Shown: positions 27,119 to 37,057, numbered from the stretch's first letter. The stretch: 64,000 nt of DNA from AP-15 sp963790875 (GCA_963790875.1 CAWBQT010000008.1:496001-560000); one strand, 5' to 3'. Numbers and translations: made by a program. Notes: a model not told the origin generated them from the sequence alone.

Positions 27119-28345
27119 TCATGAAGCCGCGCCAGTTAGATGGCGCTTGTCCGACACGACCCGGCCCTCTTTCAGGACCAGCTGGAGACGCCGCAGGTTG
27201 GTGATGTCCTCGAGCGGATTGGCGCCGACCACAATCAGGTCGGCGAGCTTGCCCACCTCCACCGTTCCCAGTTCGGCGCCGACGCCGCACACCGCGGCGG
27301 CATGGCGCGTGGCCGCCACCAGTGTCTGCCATGGTGTTGCGCCGTCGCGAACCCACAGCCCGATCTCGAGCAGCGCAGCCTCCTTGAGGGGGCGGATGTC
27401 GGAGCCCAATGCCATTCGTACACCGGCATCGAGGGCTTTACGGAACCACGTGGCGTGCACGTCCGATGCTGCCTCGGCGCGGCAACACAGCGCAGGCGAG
27501 AGCCCGCGTTGGGCAACCCAGTCGGCTTCGAACGAATTGGTCGCTTGGCTCGCGGTAAGATGGCTGATCGCGAGGGTCGGCACGTACCAGGTTTGGTGCT
27601 CGAGCAGGAGCGCGATGCACTCGTCGTCCATGATGTAGCCATGCTCGACGCTATGGGCGCCCAGCCGGATCGCACTCTTCACCGCTTCCGGGTTGGTGGC
27701 ATGCGCCATGACCTTGAAGCCGCGCTTCCGGCAGATCTCAAAAGCAGCGCGGATCTCGGCGTCGAGCAGGAACGAATGGGTGTGGAGGTCCCAGACCGGC
27801 CCCATGATGCCGCCCGAGAGGTTGAGCTTGATGTGGTCGACGCCGTTCTTGATCTGCTCGCGGATGGCTTTCACCCAACCGTAAGGGCCGTCGACCTCCA
27901 GTGCATGGCCCGAGGTCAGGAAGTGTCCGCCGGTCGTGGTGAGGAAATAACCGCTGGCGAACAGCCGAGGACCGACATGCTGTCCGGAGTCGAAGGCCCG
28001 CTTCCATGCCACGTCCATGAAGTGATGCGCACCGGCGCAGCGTAGCCCGACAATGCCGGATTCGGTGAGCGCGGCCGCCAGCCGGTGGCCGAACAGGGTC
28101 ACCTGCTCGGCCAGCGGCATTTCGTCGAGCGACAGGTAATCGGGATGGATGTGCACGTCCCAAAGGCCGGGCATCAGGTACCCGCCCTTGAGATCGATCA
28201 CCCGCGCATCGCTGCCGGCGCTGTCCGCGGCTCCGCTAGGCAGGATGGCGCGGATGCGGCCATCCTCGATCAGGACGTCTGTATCCGGTCGTAGGTTGGG
28301 CTCGACGCAGTCGATCAGGTTCGCATGACAAAGGATTGTCTTCAC
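27119..28345 (-). CDS. Amidohydrolase family protein (imidazolonepropionase-like)
   Basis: A 408-residue metal-dependent hydrolase. The N-terminal metal motif is WDVHIHPDY near residue 65, the central HATNPEAVKSAIRLGAHSVEHGY gives further His ligands, and ALGSDIRPL supplies the catalytic Asp. The C-terminal ALVGTVEVGKLADLIV-type closing strand (here GTVEVGKLADLIVVGANPL) completes the composite barrel. This subgroup includes Xaa-Pro dipeptidases and organophosphate or carbamate hydrolases, so the natural substrate is uncertain. No signal peptide is evident. It is convergent with the rhodanese gene and downstream of mucR in the same direction. Confidence 0.87.
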   Translation of the reverse strand: MKTILCHANLIDCVEPNLRPDTDVLIEDGRIRAILPSGAADSAGSDARVIDLKGGYLMPGLWDVHIHPDYLSLDEMPLAEQVTLFGHRLAAALTESGIVGLRCAGAHHFMDVAWKRAFDSGQHVGPRLFASGYFLTTTGGHFLTSGHALEVDGPYGWVKAIREQIKNGVDHIKLNLSGGIMGPVWDLHTHSFLLDAEIRAAFEICRKRGFKVMAHATNPEAVKSAIRLGAHSVEHGYIMDDECIALLLEHQTWYVPTLAISHLTASQATNSFEADWVAQRGLSPALCCRAEAASDVHATWFRKALDAGVRMALGSDIRPLKEAALLEIGLWVRDGATPWQTLVAATRHAAAVCGVGAELGTVEVGKLADLIVVGANPLEDITNLRRLQLVLKEGRVVSDKRHLTGAAS

Positions 28346-28444
28346 GAATGCTATTCAGGCTGAAGTCTGCATGAAAGCGTGGTGCGGATGATCCAAGAGC
28401 GATCTTTGTAGACCAACTCGGGTCGATGAGTGCCCGACGAATGA

Positions 28445-28933
28445 CTATGCTGGCGCCCCGATCTGCCGTCGCGGGCGGCCGCGGCGAGGCGGCGCGGGCG
28501 GTGCCGCCTTTATAACCGGTGCCGCACTTCTTACCGCCCGCCGGCCGAAACCGAGCTGTTTTGCCACTGCCGAGCGGTGCTGCGAATAACCCGGTGCCGT
28601 GACCGGATGATCGGATGCCAACTTCCAGCGCATGCGGTACGCGGCGACGTCGAGCCCGTGCCGGACCCTGAGGTGACGACGCAGCGTCGCGCCGCGAAAC
28701 CCGCATTCGAGACAGACGACATGGTCTCGCTGCACCGAGCGCCGGATCGGGACCGCCGGCGTCAATACTTCTGCCTCGGGCGGCGCGCTGCCGGCGCTGC
28801 GGAGCGCACGGTGTACGATTGTGATGAGACTTGCGAGCTGATCGACAGCGACGCTGTTTTTTGTGACATAACTCTGGACGATGCGCGCGACCAGGCCGCG
28901 ATCGACGGTCAGCGGTGTGTTTTCCTCGGCCAT
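28445..28933 (-). CDS. mucR: MucR/Ros-family zinc-finger transcriptional regulator with C-terminal AT-hook-like tail
   Basis: A 162-residue regulator from ATG 28933 (MAEENTPLTV); a longer in-frame start at 28975 is less family-like. The prokaryotic zinc finger is CLECGFRGATLRRHLRVRH, with Cys74, Cys77, His87 and His92. It is followed by the conserved GLDVAAYRMRWKLASDHPVTAPGYSQHRSA, also standard for Ros/MucR. The N-terminal helix would mediate oligomerisation. The unusual part is the tail PPRRGRPRR (residues 148-156), which matches an AT-hook core (RGRP flanked by basic residues). MucR proteins bind AT-rich promoters and usually repress themselves; the AT-rich 5' flank fits. Targets here are unknown. 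Confidence 0.9.
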   Translation of the reverse strand: MAEENTPLTVDRGLVARIVQSYVTKNSVAVDQLASLITIVHRALRSAGSAPPEAEVLTPAVPIRRSVQRDHVVCLECGFRGATLRRHLRVRHGLDVAAYRMRWKLASDHPVTAPGYSQHRSAVAKQLGFGRRAVRSAAPVIKAAPPAPPRRGRPRRQIGAPA

Positions 28934-29278
28934 ATCCAACCAAACGTTTGTTATCTTGAGTATGAATGAAGCCACTTTGTTTGCAAAGAAAAAGTTTTAG
29001 ACGGAACGGTCGTATTCGATCATACATAGATGCCAAATCGAAAGGTCGTCTTGCGTGTGCCACTAAGCACACTGCCGCATTTTTTAGCAAACCGATCAGC
29101 CCTACACCCGAACGGGCGGATGCGGCGGGTTTGGCGGATACTGCCAAAGTTGCTTCAAACGCTCCTACAGATGCAAAGTAGAATTATGGCGTTGCGGAGC
29201 TGTGGGGCGCATAATTAATGAAATCGTCGGAAACTCCGTCACTTTCGGGCGTCCGGCGGGCTACACTCATGGGGCGAG
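28934..29278. other. AT-rich intergenic region upstream of mucR
   Basis: About 345 bp without a convincing gene. It is noticeably more AT-rich than its surroundings, with runs such as TTTGCAAAGAAAAAG and CATACATAG. It contains AACGTTTGTT near 28945 and several T/A steps of the kind bound by MucR-like proteins. Short open frames exist on the plus strand but their codon use is unlike neighbouring genes. It probably carries the mucR promoter and operator. Confidence 0.4.
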
Positions 29279-29284
29279 GTGGAA

Positions 29285-29515
29285 ATGTCCGGTAGACAGC
29301 GATTGCCAGCCGGTGAGCCCCGCAAGGCGAGTCAGAGGCGCACTCGACGATCGGCACCTTCACAAGCTCAGATAGGTCGCGTGTGGAGTCCCGGGGATAT
29401 GGTGCAATGGCGGGACCGCATCGGTAATTTCCGTCGCCATCTCGATGATGGTGAACATGCCGAGATTGTCATAGCCGACCGAACCTATCGCGTGCGCCTT
29501 GGAGACCTGGCCTGA
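29285..29515 (+). CDS. Small conserved-type hypothetical protein
   Basis: A 76-residue protein from ATG 29285, with GAGGTG six bases upstream. The first ~35 residues are basic and disordered-looking. The remaining forty (GDMVQWRDRIGNFRRHLDDG, then EHAEIVIADRTYRVRLGDLA) read as a compact five-strand beta barrel of the SH3/KOW-like kind. I do not know a named family and give no function. It stands alone between mucR and the HpaI-type aldolase. Confidence 0.5.
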   Translation: MSGRQRLPAGEPRKASQRRTRRSAPSQAQIGRVWSPGDMVQWRDRIGNFRRHLDDGEHAEIVIADRTYRVRLGDLA

Positions 29516-29865
29516 GTTCTTCGCTTGCCCCAGCGCCCAGCGGTGAGCTGCCCTTCAGCCGCATTTAGCGGAGATGCACCGAATCTGCGCCGGGATCCTG
29601 CTGAAGCGCGACCCGGGCAAAGACGGACGGGTCGTCGAATTCCCGTACCAGGAGTATCGCTAGTCCCGGTAACGCCTCCGCCTCGGCCATGATTCCCGAT
29701 CCGCGTTCGGACAAAAGCGGCCGTAGACGCGCTTGCCGGAGTCGCCTCTATCCTCATTGGCGATAGGCCGTTCGCGATAGCCCACAAGCCTCTGTATTAC
29801 AGGCAGGAAGACCTCTGAGTGACGCCGTCATTGCCACCCTCCCGCGGTGCGCAAGAGACAGGGCA
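29516..29865. other. Intergenic region, no supported gene
   Basis: About 350 bp. A 29-codon plus-strand frame starting at MHRICAGILLK and ending QEYR is open near 29575-29664, but I see no family, ribosome site or neighbour to support it. No strong hairpin or promoter was recognised. Confidence 0.3.
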
Positions 29866-30729
29866 TTAACGGGCGGCGAGGCGGCGCCCCTCGACCAGCC
29901 CTGGCGTGCTTCTCACCGGAGCGGTCATGATGATGCGAAAGCCTTGCTCCAGGCGCATCGCCACGTCATCAGCCGTGGCTCCCGTCGCACAGGGGACGCC
30001 GAACTCTTTGCAGGCGGCGAGCACGCGCAGCAGATTTTCTTGAACGGCCGGATGGCTGGCTTGGCCCCGCAATCCCATCGACACCGACATGTCCCCGGGG
30101 CCTGCCCAGATGGCGCCGATGCCCCTCACCTGACGCAAAATGTCGCGTATGTTCCGCACCCCTTCTGCCTCTTCGACGATGCCCATCAGTAAGATATTGC
30201 CCTCAGGGTCCAGGGGCCAGAGGTCGGCGGCGTCGTAGTATTCCTGCGGGGTCAGTCCCCAGTATCGCGACGCGATGCGATTACCCCAACCGCGCTCCCC
30301 GGCCGGTGCAAAGTCTTGCACCCCCGGCACCTGGGGATACCGTGCCGCCGCGACTGCGGCTTGGGCGTCCTCCACTGTGCTCAGGTGGGGCAACACCAGA
30401 CCATAGACGCCGGTGTCCAGCGCCTGCTTGATCACCCACTGGTTGCGCTCGCGGGCGTTCGGAGGGATCCGGACCATCGGCACCACGTCGGGTTGCAGGT
30501 TGCCCTTCTCGGCAATCCTTTTGCGGTTAAGCAGCACTTGCAGGGAGGTACGCAGGGTGGGGAAGCTAAAACCCTCGTGCTCCATTTCAATGATGACCGC
30601 GTCGTATTCGGCATCGGCAATGTAAGTCAGGTCATCCAGACTGCCGTTAGGGACCGTGCTGGTGCTGAAAACCGGGTTGCCGTGCTCGAGGAGGTCGATG
30701 ATCTTGTTGTACCGCATCTTCTCAGCCAT
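29866..30729 (-). CDS. HpcH/HpaI-type aldolase
   Basis: A 287-residue class II aldolase-like protein. ATG 30729 (MAEKMRYNKIIDLLEHG) is chosen because it follows a purine-rich AAGGGGAAAA stretch. Key segments are YDAVIIEMEHEGFSFPTLR, where the family keeps an acidic residue and the substrate-binding region; MVRIPPNAR, with the catalytic Arg of the TIM barrel; and GIVEEAEGVRNI, followed by IWAGPGDMSVSMG, the metal-binding Glu/Asp pair. These enzymes cleave or form 2-keto-4-hydroxy acids with pyruvate or related donors. The substrate is not deducible. A cupin-like gene ends 190 bp upstream in the same direction. Confidence 0.88.
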   Translation of the reverse strand: MAEKMRYNKIIDLLEHGNPVFSTSTVPNGSLDDLTYIADAEYDAVIIEMEHEGFSFPTLRTSLQVLLNRKRIAEKGNLQPDVVPMVRIPPNARERNQWVIKQALDTGVYGLVLPHLSTVEDAQAAVAAARYPQVPGVQDFAPAGERGWGNRIASRYWGLTPQEYYDAADLWPLDPEGNILLMGIVEEAEGVRNIRDILRQVRGIGAIWAGPGDMSVSMGLRGQASHPAVQENLLRVLAACKEFGVPCATGATADDVAMRLEQGFRIIMTAPVRSTPGLVEGRRLAAR

Positions 30730-30919
30730 GTTTTTCCCCTTCCAGTTTCCGGCTTGGCTGCTGGCCTCTCCCTCTACCCTTCGCTCTCCCTGCTGTAGGC
30801 CGCTTGTTGGTGTGATACACACTTTGGCCTATCGATCGCTTCCAACGAGCATGAGCGACCCGGTTTTCGGGAAGAAATCATTATCCGTCGCCATCGGGTA
30901 CACGACCCACGGGAGGAGA

Positions 30920-31261
30920 TTAATCCGCTAAGGGCACGATAGCCGTCAGGCGGTCCCCACCGACGCTCCGGCTGGTGTGCCCTCGTCCCGTGAGGTCTTC
31001 GAACAGGACGGCGTCTCCAGGACCGAACCGCCGGGTGGTCCCATCGCCGATCACGACCTCCATCTGGCCTCCGGAGAGGAAAATGGCATACTGGCGGCGC
31101 GGCGCATTGTGCCAATCGCTGAAACGGCCGTTGGGCGAACGCGTGAAGGTGATACTGCTGGCGGCCTGCTCGATTGACCTCTCCATGTCAGGTCGGAGCA
31201 GGTCCAGGTCCTCAAAGTGTGACTGGCCGTCCGTGCCGGTGTAACATCTGACAAACGCCAT
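30920..31261 (-). CDS. Small cupin-domain protein
   Basis: A 113-residue protein. ATG 31261 (MAFVRCYTGTDG) is chosen because AGGAGG lies seven bases upstream; longer in-frame extensions lack similarity. The cupin core is visible as RRQYAIFLSGGQMEVVIGDG and RRFGPGDAVLFEDLTGRGHTSRS, which corresponds to the second cupin motif with its late His. The first motif's usual His-x-His is replaced by NAPRRQY. Such proteins are often isomerase-like or non-catalytic binding domains. It probably shares a transcript with the HpaI-type aldolase downstream. Confidence 0.65.
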   Translation of the reverse strand: MAFVRCYTGTDGQSHFEDLDLLRPDMERSIEQAASSITFTRSPNGRFSDWHNAPRRQYAIFLSGGQMEVVIGDGTTRRFGPGDAVLFEDLTGRGHTSRSVGGDRLTAIVPLAD

Positions 31262-31622
31262 GGGCATTCCTCCTGCGGTCCCAGTGAAGGCAGCGAATTC
31301 CATAGGGCCTTGCCCCCTCGTACTGTCGCGCGGATTGTCCAGGCACACAACGGCCAGCACACCCTCCGGGGGCATGCCCGGGGCGTGCCGGCGGCGCGGC
31401 TCCCGGCGGCAGGACTGCAACTCATACGGAAAGGACTTTTTATTTTGGAGCGGCAGCCGTGATAAGGACGTATCATCAGCAAGTCCCGGCATCAATGAGC
31501 CGCCGATCACCGGGGCGGGTCCGGGCAGAAGGCGTTTCTAGCGCCACCGTCACCATGCCGAGACGCACGCCCGATTGTGCTCACCACATTCCCTGCGGCG
31601 CACGAGACGCAATCGCTGAGGG
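31262..31622. other. Region between cupin gene and secreted-protein gene
   Basis: About 360 bp. The minus strand stays open in the cupin frame to 31510 and includes GMPPEGVLAVVCLDNPRDS, which could be a remnant of another gene, but nothing identifies it. The AT-rich stretch ACTTTTTATTTTGGAG near 31440 may belong to a promoter. No RNA gene was seen. Confidence 0.3.
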
Positions 31623-32102
31623 TCATTTAAGTTGGCCCGCAATCGTGCACTGCATGATCAGCGAAGACGAAGATGCAAGGATAATCGCTTTCACGGAAGG
31701 TTGTTGTCCAGACCCGTACACGCTCTCTACCGAGAAAGTCGCTTCGTAGTAACCTGTGCCATTATATTCGACACCCATTGCATCCGTCACATTTGCCAAG
31801 TAGGTCGTCTGTTTTGGAGTCGTTAAATCTAATACTAATGGAACCTGGGGCGTTGCATATATTCCGCAAGAGACGTGTGAAATGATGAGGGTGTGACTAC
31901 TCGGCGCTGGAGGGAAAGTTGCAGTGCAAAGGCCCTCGGGACCAAGAGAAGGACATGACGCCTCTGTACTCGCCATGTAGTAGCCCGCGATGTTGGTGAC
32001 CATCCCAGCGTCATCGTGCGCATTGATATTCCTGTCGCTTGCGGTCAAGACGACGCCAGAAAGCAGCGCCGCGCGACCGATCAACTTAGCACTTCTCTGC
32101 AT
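31623..32102 (-). CDS. Secreted protein of unknown function
   Basis: A 159-residue protein from ATG 32102, preceded by AGGGAGAAGGAA. The start MQRSAKLIGRAALLSGVVLTA is a Sec-type signal with cleavage likely after a small residue near position 25. The mature part contains two Cys (CPSLGPEGLC), a strand-rich centre with SSHTLIISHVSCGIYATPQVPL, and a C-terminal ILASSSSLIMQCTIAGQ. The base composition is clearly less GC-rich than its neighbours and codon use is freer, which suggests transfer. I do not recognise a family. It stands without obvious partners. Confidence 0.6.
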   Translation of the reverse strand: MQRSAKLIGRAALLSGVVLTASDRNINAHDDAGMVTNIAGYYMASTEASCPSLGPEGLCTATFPPAPSSHTLIISHVSCGIYATPQVPLVLDLTTPKQTTYLANVTDAMGVEYNGTGYYEATFSVESVYGSGQQPSVKAIILASSSSLIMQCTIAGQLK

Positions 32103-32162
32103 TTCCTTCTCCCTGTCTCCTTCGGCACGGCCGGCGGCGGCCGGCAGGGGCCGCCCCCGTAA

Positions 32163-32348
32163 ATCCGAGTACACCATCTCCCGATCGTTGCGGAGCTTGC
32201 TGAAGCACAAAGGTTGATGAGAGACGATCGCTATTCGAGCATCGCCCGATTGCGGGCTATCGGATATCTCGGAGTGCCGAAGGTTCTCGCCGTACACGAA
32301 GCCACCTTTTTCGTCGGCCTGCGCAAGGCCGGGATGCCTGAGGAGTAA
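32163..32348 (+). pseudogene. Possible C-terminal gene remnant
   Basis: A plus-strand frame with strong protein character but no convincing start. It reads LPIVAELAEAQRL, then RLRAIGYLGVPKVLAVHEAT, then a Phe/Gly-rich end finishing AGMPEE before a stop. The nearest ATG (32217) would give 43 residues. It looks like the last part of a longer helical protein whose 5' portion is missing. No family is assigned. It lies between the divergent secreted-protein gene and the convergent Sua5 gene. Confidence 0.3.
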
Positions 32349-32427
32349 CCGCCCCTCGCCGCCATCCACGCCGCTGGCGATGTGCGAAGATCCCCTTCCT
32401 GCGAGAGGCGGCCGTGCCACGCTTCGG

Positions 32428-33396
<969 letters not shown>

Positions 33397-33536
33397 CACT
33401 GCTCCGGCATGCCGGCCTTGCGCAGGCCGGCGTAAAAGGTCGCTTCGGTAAGGGCCCGTATCGCTGGGGCGAATAGCCCGCCACATCGGCGGCGGGGATC
33501 ACGGCGAGGTTCGCGGGCGAAATCGGAGCAAACAAC

Positions 33537-34694
33537 TCAGCAGATCGAGCCGGCGGCCCGGAGGGCGGCGATCTCGGCCGGTTCGAGCCAGAGGGCGAGC
33601 GCCGCCTCGGCGTCTTCGGCACCGTCGGGCTGCGGCGGGATCGGCAGATCCGGCCGGGTGCGGCTGAAGCGCGGCGCCGGCGCCGGCTGCACGACGCCTG
33701 ATATCTCGACATAGGTGCCGCGCGCCTTGTTGTGCGGGTGGAGCGGCGCCTCGTCGGTCGTCAGCACCGGCGCGAAGCAGGCGTCGGTGCCTTCGAGCAG
33801 CGCGCACCATTCGCCGGCTTTTCTGGTCTTGAACAACGCGGCGAACCGGGCCTGCATTTCGGGCCAGGCCGCCCGGTCCATCTGGTCGGGCAAGGTCGCG
33901 GGATCGATGTCGAGCCGGCGCAGCAATTCGGCGTAGAACTTGCCCTCGATTGGTGCTACCGAGATCCAGCGGCCGTCGGCGCATTCATAGGCATTGTAGA
34001 AATGCGCGCCGGTATCGAGCGGGTTGGCGCCGCGCTCGTGCGTCGCGAGCCCGGCGGCGACCATGCCATGAAACGCCGTCATCAGCGAGGCGGCGCCGTC
34101 GACCATCGCCGCATCGACGATCTGCCCCCGTCCGGACTGGCGCGCTTCGAGGATGCCGCAGACGAGCCCGAAGGCGAGATAGAGGGCGCCGCCGGCAAAG
34201 TCGCCGATCAGGTTCAGGGGCGGCGTCGGCGGCCCGCCGCGCCGACCGAAGGCGTGCAACGCGCCGACGAGCGCGATGTAGTTGATGTCGTGCCCGGCGG
34301 CATGCGCCAAGGGCCCGTCCTGGCCCCAGCCGGTGACCCGGCCATAGACGAGCCGCGGGTTGCGCGCGAAGCAGTCTTCGGGCCCGAGCCCGAGCCGCTC
34401 GGCGACCCCCGGCCGGAACCCCTCGATCAGCCCGTCGGCGCGCTCGACGAGGCGCAAGGCGAGCGCCTTGCCGGCCGGTGCCTTGAGGTCGAGCGCGATC
34501 GCGTGCCGGCCGCGCAGCAGTAGATCAAGATGGCGCGGCCGTTCGAGGCCAAGATCGCTGCCGCCGGGCCGCTCGATGCGCAGCACCGTGGCACCCATGT
34601 CGGCGAGCTGCATCGCGCACATCGGCCCCGGCCCAATGCCGGCCAGTTCGACGATCCTGATCCCGGCGAGCGGTCCCACAGCGCACCTTTCCAA
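33537..34694 (-). CDS. CaiB/BaiF-type (class III) CoA transferase
   Basis: A 385-residue protein from ATG 34694 with PLAGIRIVELAGIGPGPMCAMQLADMGATVLRIERP, the standard opening of alpha-methylacyl-CoA racemases and family III CoA transferases. GRHAIALDLKAPAGKAL and FRPGVAERLGLGPEDC follow. YGRVTGWGQDGPLAHAAGHDINYIAL contains the catalytic Asp region (GHDINY). DAAMVDGAASL and the C-terminal CFAPVLTTDEAP are also typical. The IELAGIGPGP-type sequence favours the racemase branch, but transferase activity cannot be excluded. It follows a dispersed repeat and has no partner gene next to it. Confidence 0.9.
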   Translation of the reverse strand: MERCAVGPLAGIRIVELAGIGPGPMCAMQLADMGATVLRIERPGGSDLGLERPRHLDLLLRGRHAIALDLKAPAGKALALRLVERADGLIEGFRPGVAERLGLGPEDCFARNPRLVYGRVTGWGQDGPLAHAAGHDINYIALVGALHAFGRRGGPPTPPLNLIGDFAGGALYLAFGLVCGILEARQSGRGQIVDAAMVDGAASLMTAFHGMVAAGLATHERGANPLDTGAHFYNAYECADGRWISVAPIEGKFYAELLRRLDIDPATLPDQMDRAAWPEMQARFAALFKTRKAGEWCALLEGTDACFAPVLTTDEAPLHPHNKARGTYVEISGVVQPAPAPRFSRTRPDLPIPPQPDGAEDAEAALALWLEPAEIAALRAAGSIC

Positions 34695-34847
34695 CGATCC
34701 GGCGGAAGCTGGCGTGGCCGCCGGCCCGGGTCAAGCCGATCGGCGGCCCGGCCGCCCGGCAAACCTGCTCCGGGGGAGGGGGCAGTCACACAATTTCGGG
34801 CAAAAGGACCCGGCGGACCAACGCCGCTTCTACATTTAGCGTAATTG

Positions 34848-35004
34848 GTCCCCCACCGGCTTCGCCGACCCGCAAGAGATAAAACCACCAATCTCGTCGT
34901 AGGGCGCAAAAGCGGAGCGCATTGCGCCATCTGCGGCGCCTCGGGCCGATCGGCGGAATGCGCGCTGCGCGCTGTTCCGCCCTACCCCGGTCTGTTTCGT
35001 TCTG
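34848..35004 (-). repeat. Dispersed ~155-bp palindromic repeat, copy B (inverted)
   Basis: Reverse-complement match to 12326-12480, differing at only a few bases (for example TTTTATC versus TTTCATC in the same place). The boundaries agree at both ends: GTCCCCCACCGGCTTCGCC at the left here and CGGTCTGTTTCGTTCTG at the right. It lies upstream of the CoA transferase gene. Confidence 0.85.
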
Positions 35005-35292
35005 CCCGCCGCCGCCGACCCGGCGCAAGGATCGTGCCAGTCCGGCAATCCGATCCGGTCCGACGGGAAAGTACACGGCGCCGCGGCGTAGTGCGTCAGT
35101 CCTCCGTCAATTTGCCGACTCTAGGGGTGCGTCTCCTGGGCAAAGCGATCGCGGATCAGCCCGCGCCGCTTGGCGGCGGCCTCGCCGCGGCGATTTACGT
35201 TCGGCCTCGACAGAATGTTCTGCGATTGGTGCTTTACGGTCGACGCTTGGGTGGGAGCTCTCAACGGCTTGCTGGTTTGCAACGACGGGGTG

Positions 35293-35595
35293 CTACCGCG
35301 CCCCCGGATTTCCGCTGTCGGCGGGATCGGTGATAGGGAAACCGTCGATCGGCTGGGCGAGTTGCGGATCGCCGTTCAGCGCGTCGCGCAGCGCCTGCCG
35401 GAAGACCGCGCCGTCCCACAGCTGCGACAGCGCGAGAGCCGATAGAAAGAGCGCGCTCGCGAATACCGTCGTCGTCCAGGCTTGCGCGAGCGCCGTCAGC
35501 GCGTCGCTCGCGTCCGGCGATCGCCACCGACGCCGCAGGCTCCGTCGCCTGCTCCAGACCGCCGTCGACCCCCGTACCTTGCGGCGCTCGGCCAT
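35293..35595 (-). CDS. Small hypothetical membrane protein
   Basis: A 100-residue protein. The first ~30 residues are strongly basic (RRRSLRRRWRS), followed by one hydrophobic helix (TTTVFASALFLSALALSQLW) and a C-terminal tail DPQLAQPIDGFPITDPADSG. The orientation would be N-in by the positive-inside rule. I recognise no family. The opposite strand is open across the same interval but lacks protein-like features. It has no close co-directional partner. Confidence 0.4.
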   Translation of the reverse strand: MAERRKVRGSTAVWSRRRSLRRRWRSPDASDALTALAQAWTTTVFASALFLSALALSQLWDGAVFRQALRDALNGDPQLAQPIDGFPITDPADSGNPGAR

Positions 35596-35754
35596 CGCTC
35601 CGTCCCCGTGTGTCGTTGTCGGAGCGATGATGGCGCCCGACGCCGCGCAGCGCTGTGAAGCGGGTCACAGGCGTCGAAAAGGCTCGGATGGATCCTTACT
35701 TCGACCGGTGTTTCGCTCCTTCGTGGCGCACGGAGAGGGCTGGGGTGAGGGGCC

Positions 35755-36198
35755 TCAGCAGGCCGGGTCGCCGGTGTCGGCGACGAGGCCGGCGCAGTGA
35801 ATCCCGTAGACGGCGCAGGTCTCGTCGTTCTCCGAGGTGTCGCCCGAGATGCCGACGGCGCCGATGATGTCGCCCTCCTGGTCGCGGATCAGGACGCCGC
35901 CCGGCACCGGGACGATGCGGCCGCCCGATGCGACGCTCAATGCCTGGATGAAGGCCGGGTTGGCGGCGGCGCGGCGGGCGAATTCGCGCCCGCCAAAGCC
36001 CATGCCCAAGGCGCCCCAGGCCTTGCCGCCGGCGATCTCCGGCCGCAACAGGCTCGACCCGTCCTCGCGCTTCAGGGCCTTCAGCTGGCCGCCGGCATCG
36101 AGCACCGCCACGGTCAGCGGCTTGAAGGCGAGTTCGCGGCCCTTTTCGAGCGCCTTGTCGACGATCGCCGAAGCTTGCGCCAGGGTCAGCATCGGCAT
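35755..36198 (-). CDS. GlcG/HbpS-family heme-binding-type protein
   Basis: A 147-residue protein with the whole GlcG/HbpS fold: MLTLAQASAIVDKALEKG, VAVLDAGGQLKALKREDGSS, GKAWGALGMGFGGREFA, VPVPGGVLIRDQEGDIIGAVGISG and the C-terminal ENDETCAVYGI. HbpS in Streptomyces binds heme and senses redox stress. GlcG lies beside glycolate oxidase genes but its role is unsettled. It ends four bases before a REP-like half-site. It begins only four bases after the stop of an LLM-class oxidoreductase in the same direction, so the two are probably one operon. Confidence 0.9.
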   Translation of the reverse strand: MPMLTLAQASAIVDKALEKGRELAFKPLTVAVLDAGGQLKALKREDGSSLLRPEIAGGKAWGALGMGFGGREFARRAAANPAFIQALSVASGGRIVPVPGGVLIRDQEGDIIGAVGISGDTSENDETCAVYGIHCAGLVADTGDPAC

Positions 36199-36202
36199 GC
36201 CT

Positions 36203-37057
36203 TCAGGCGTCGAGCCGGCGGATCAGCCCGGCCCAGCGGTCGAGGATCGGCAGCACCGTGTCGGACCCGGCCGATGGCAGCATGACGACGGCCCGTGCGA
36301 CGCCCTGGTCGCGGTGGCGCAGCAGCCGATCGGCGTCTTCGCCGGCACCGAAGATCGTGACCGGCACCGCGGCCGGGTCGCGGCCGGCGGCCGCCGTCAT
36401 TTCCCGGAACTGCGGCAGAAACTCGGCGACATCGGCATAGGCGGGCCGGCTCGCATTCGGGACCCACCCGTCGCCATAGCGGATCGCCCGGCGCGCGCTG
36501 TGCGGCCAGGCGCCGCCAACGATGACCGGCGGATATGGCTTTTGCGCCGGCTTCGGCCAGGTCTTCATCTTCGGGAAGTCGACGATGTCGCCGTGATATT
36601 CCGGCTCCTCCTCGGTCCAGATCGCCTTCATCGCCTCGACCTGCTCGCGCATGCGCTTGAAGCGCGTCTTGAAGACGGTGCCGTGGTCGGCCATCTCCTC
36701 CTCGTTCCAGCCGCCGCCGATGCCGAACAGAAACCGGCCGCGCGAGATCCGGTCGAGAGTTGCGACCAGCTTTGCGGTCTGGATCGTGTCGCGCTGGATG
36801 ACGAGACAGACGCCGGTCGCGAGCTTCAGCGTCTTCGTCGCACCAGCCGCCGCGGTCAAGGTGACGAACGGGTCCATGACATCGTAATATTGCCGGCCGA
36901 GCTCGCCGCCCGAGGCCGGCCGCGACCGGCGCGACGACGGGATGTGCGAATGCTCGGGCGCCCACAGCGACTCGAAGCCGCGCGCTTCGAGCGCCTGGCC
37001 CAGCGGATCGGGCGTCATCGAATAATCGGTGAAGAACATCGCCGCGCCGATATCCAT
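36203..37057 (-). CDS. LLM-class flavin/F420-dependent oxidoreductase
   Basis: A 284-residue luciferase-like protein from ATG 37057. It begins MDIGAAMFFTDYSMTPDPLG. Other family segments are RGFESLWAPEHSHIPSS, LKLATGVCLVIQRDTIQTAKLVATLD, and GRFLFGIGGGWNEEEMADHG, the flavin- or F420-binding strand. PPVIVGGAWPHSARRAIRYGDGW follows. The length and the EHSHIP segment place it in the short group often annotated as F420-dependent (TIGR03619-like); whether this organism makes F420 is not shown here. It is followed at four bases by the GlcG-like gene. Confidence 0.88.
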   Translation of the reverse strand: MDIGAAMFFTDYSMTPDPLGQALEARGFESLWAPEHSHIPSSRRSRPASGGELGRQYYDVMDPFVTLTAAAGATKTLKLATGVCLVIQRDTIQTAKLVATLDRISRGRFLFGIGGGWNEEEMADHGTVFKTRFKRMREQVEAMKAIWTEEEPEYHGDIVDFPKMKTWPKPAQKPYPPVIVGGAWPHSARRAIRYGDGWVPNASRPAYADVAEFLPQFREMTAAAGRDPAAVPVTIFGAGEDADRLLRHRDQGVARAVVMLPSAGSDTVLPILDRWAGLIRRLDA

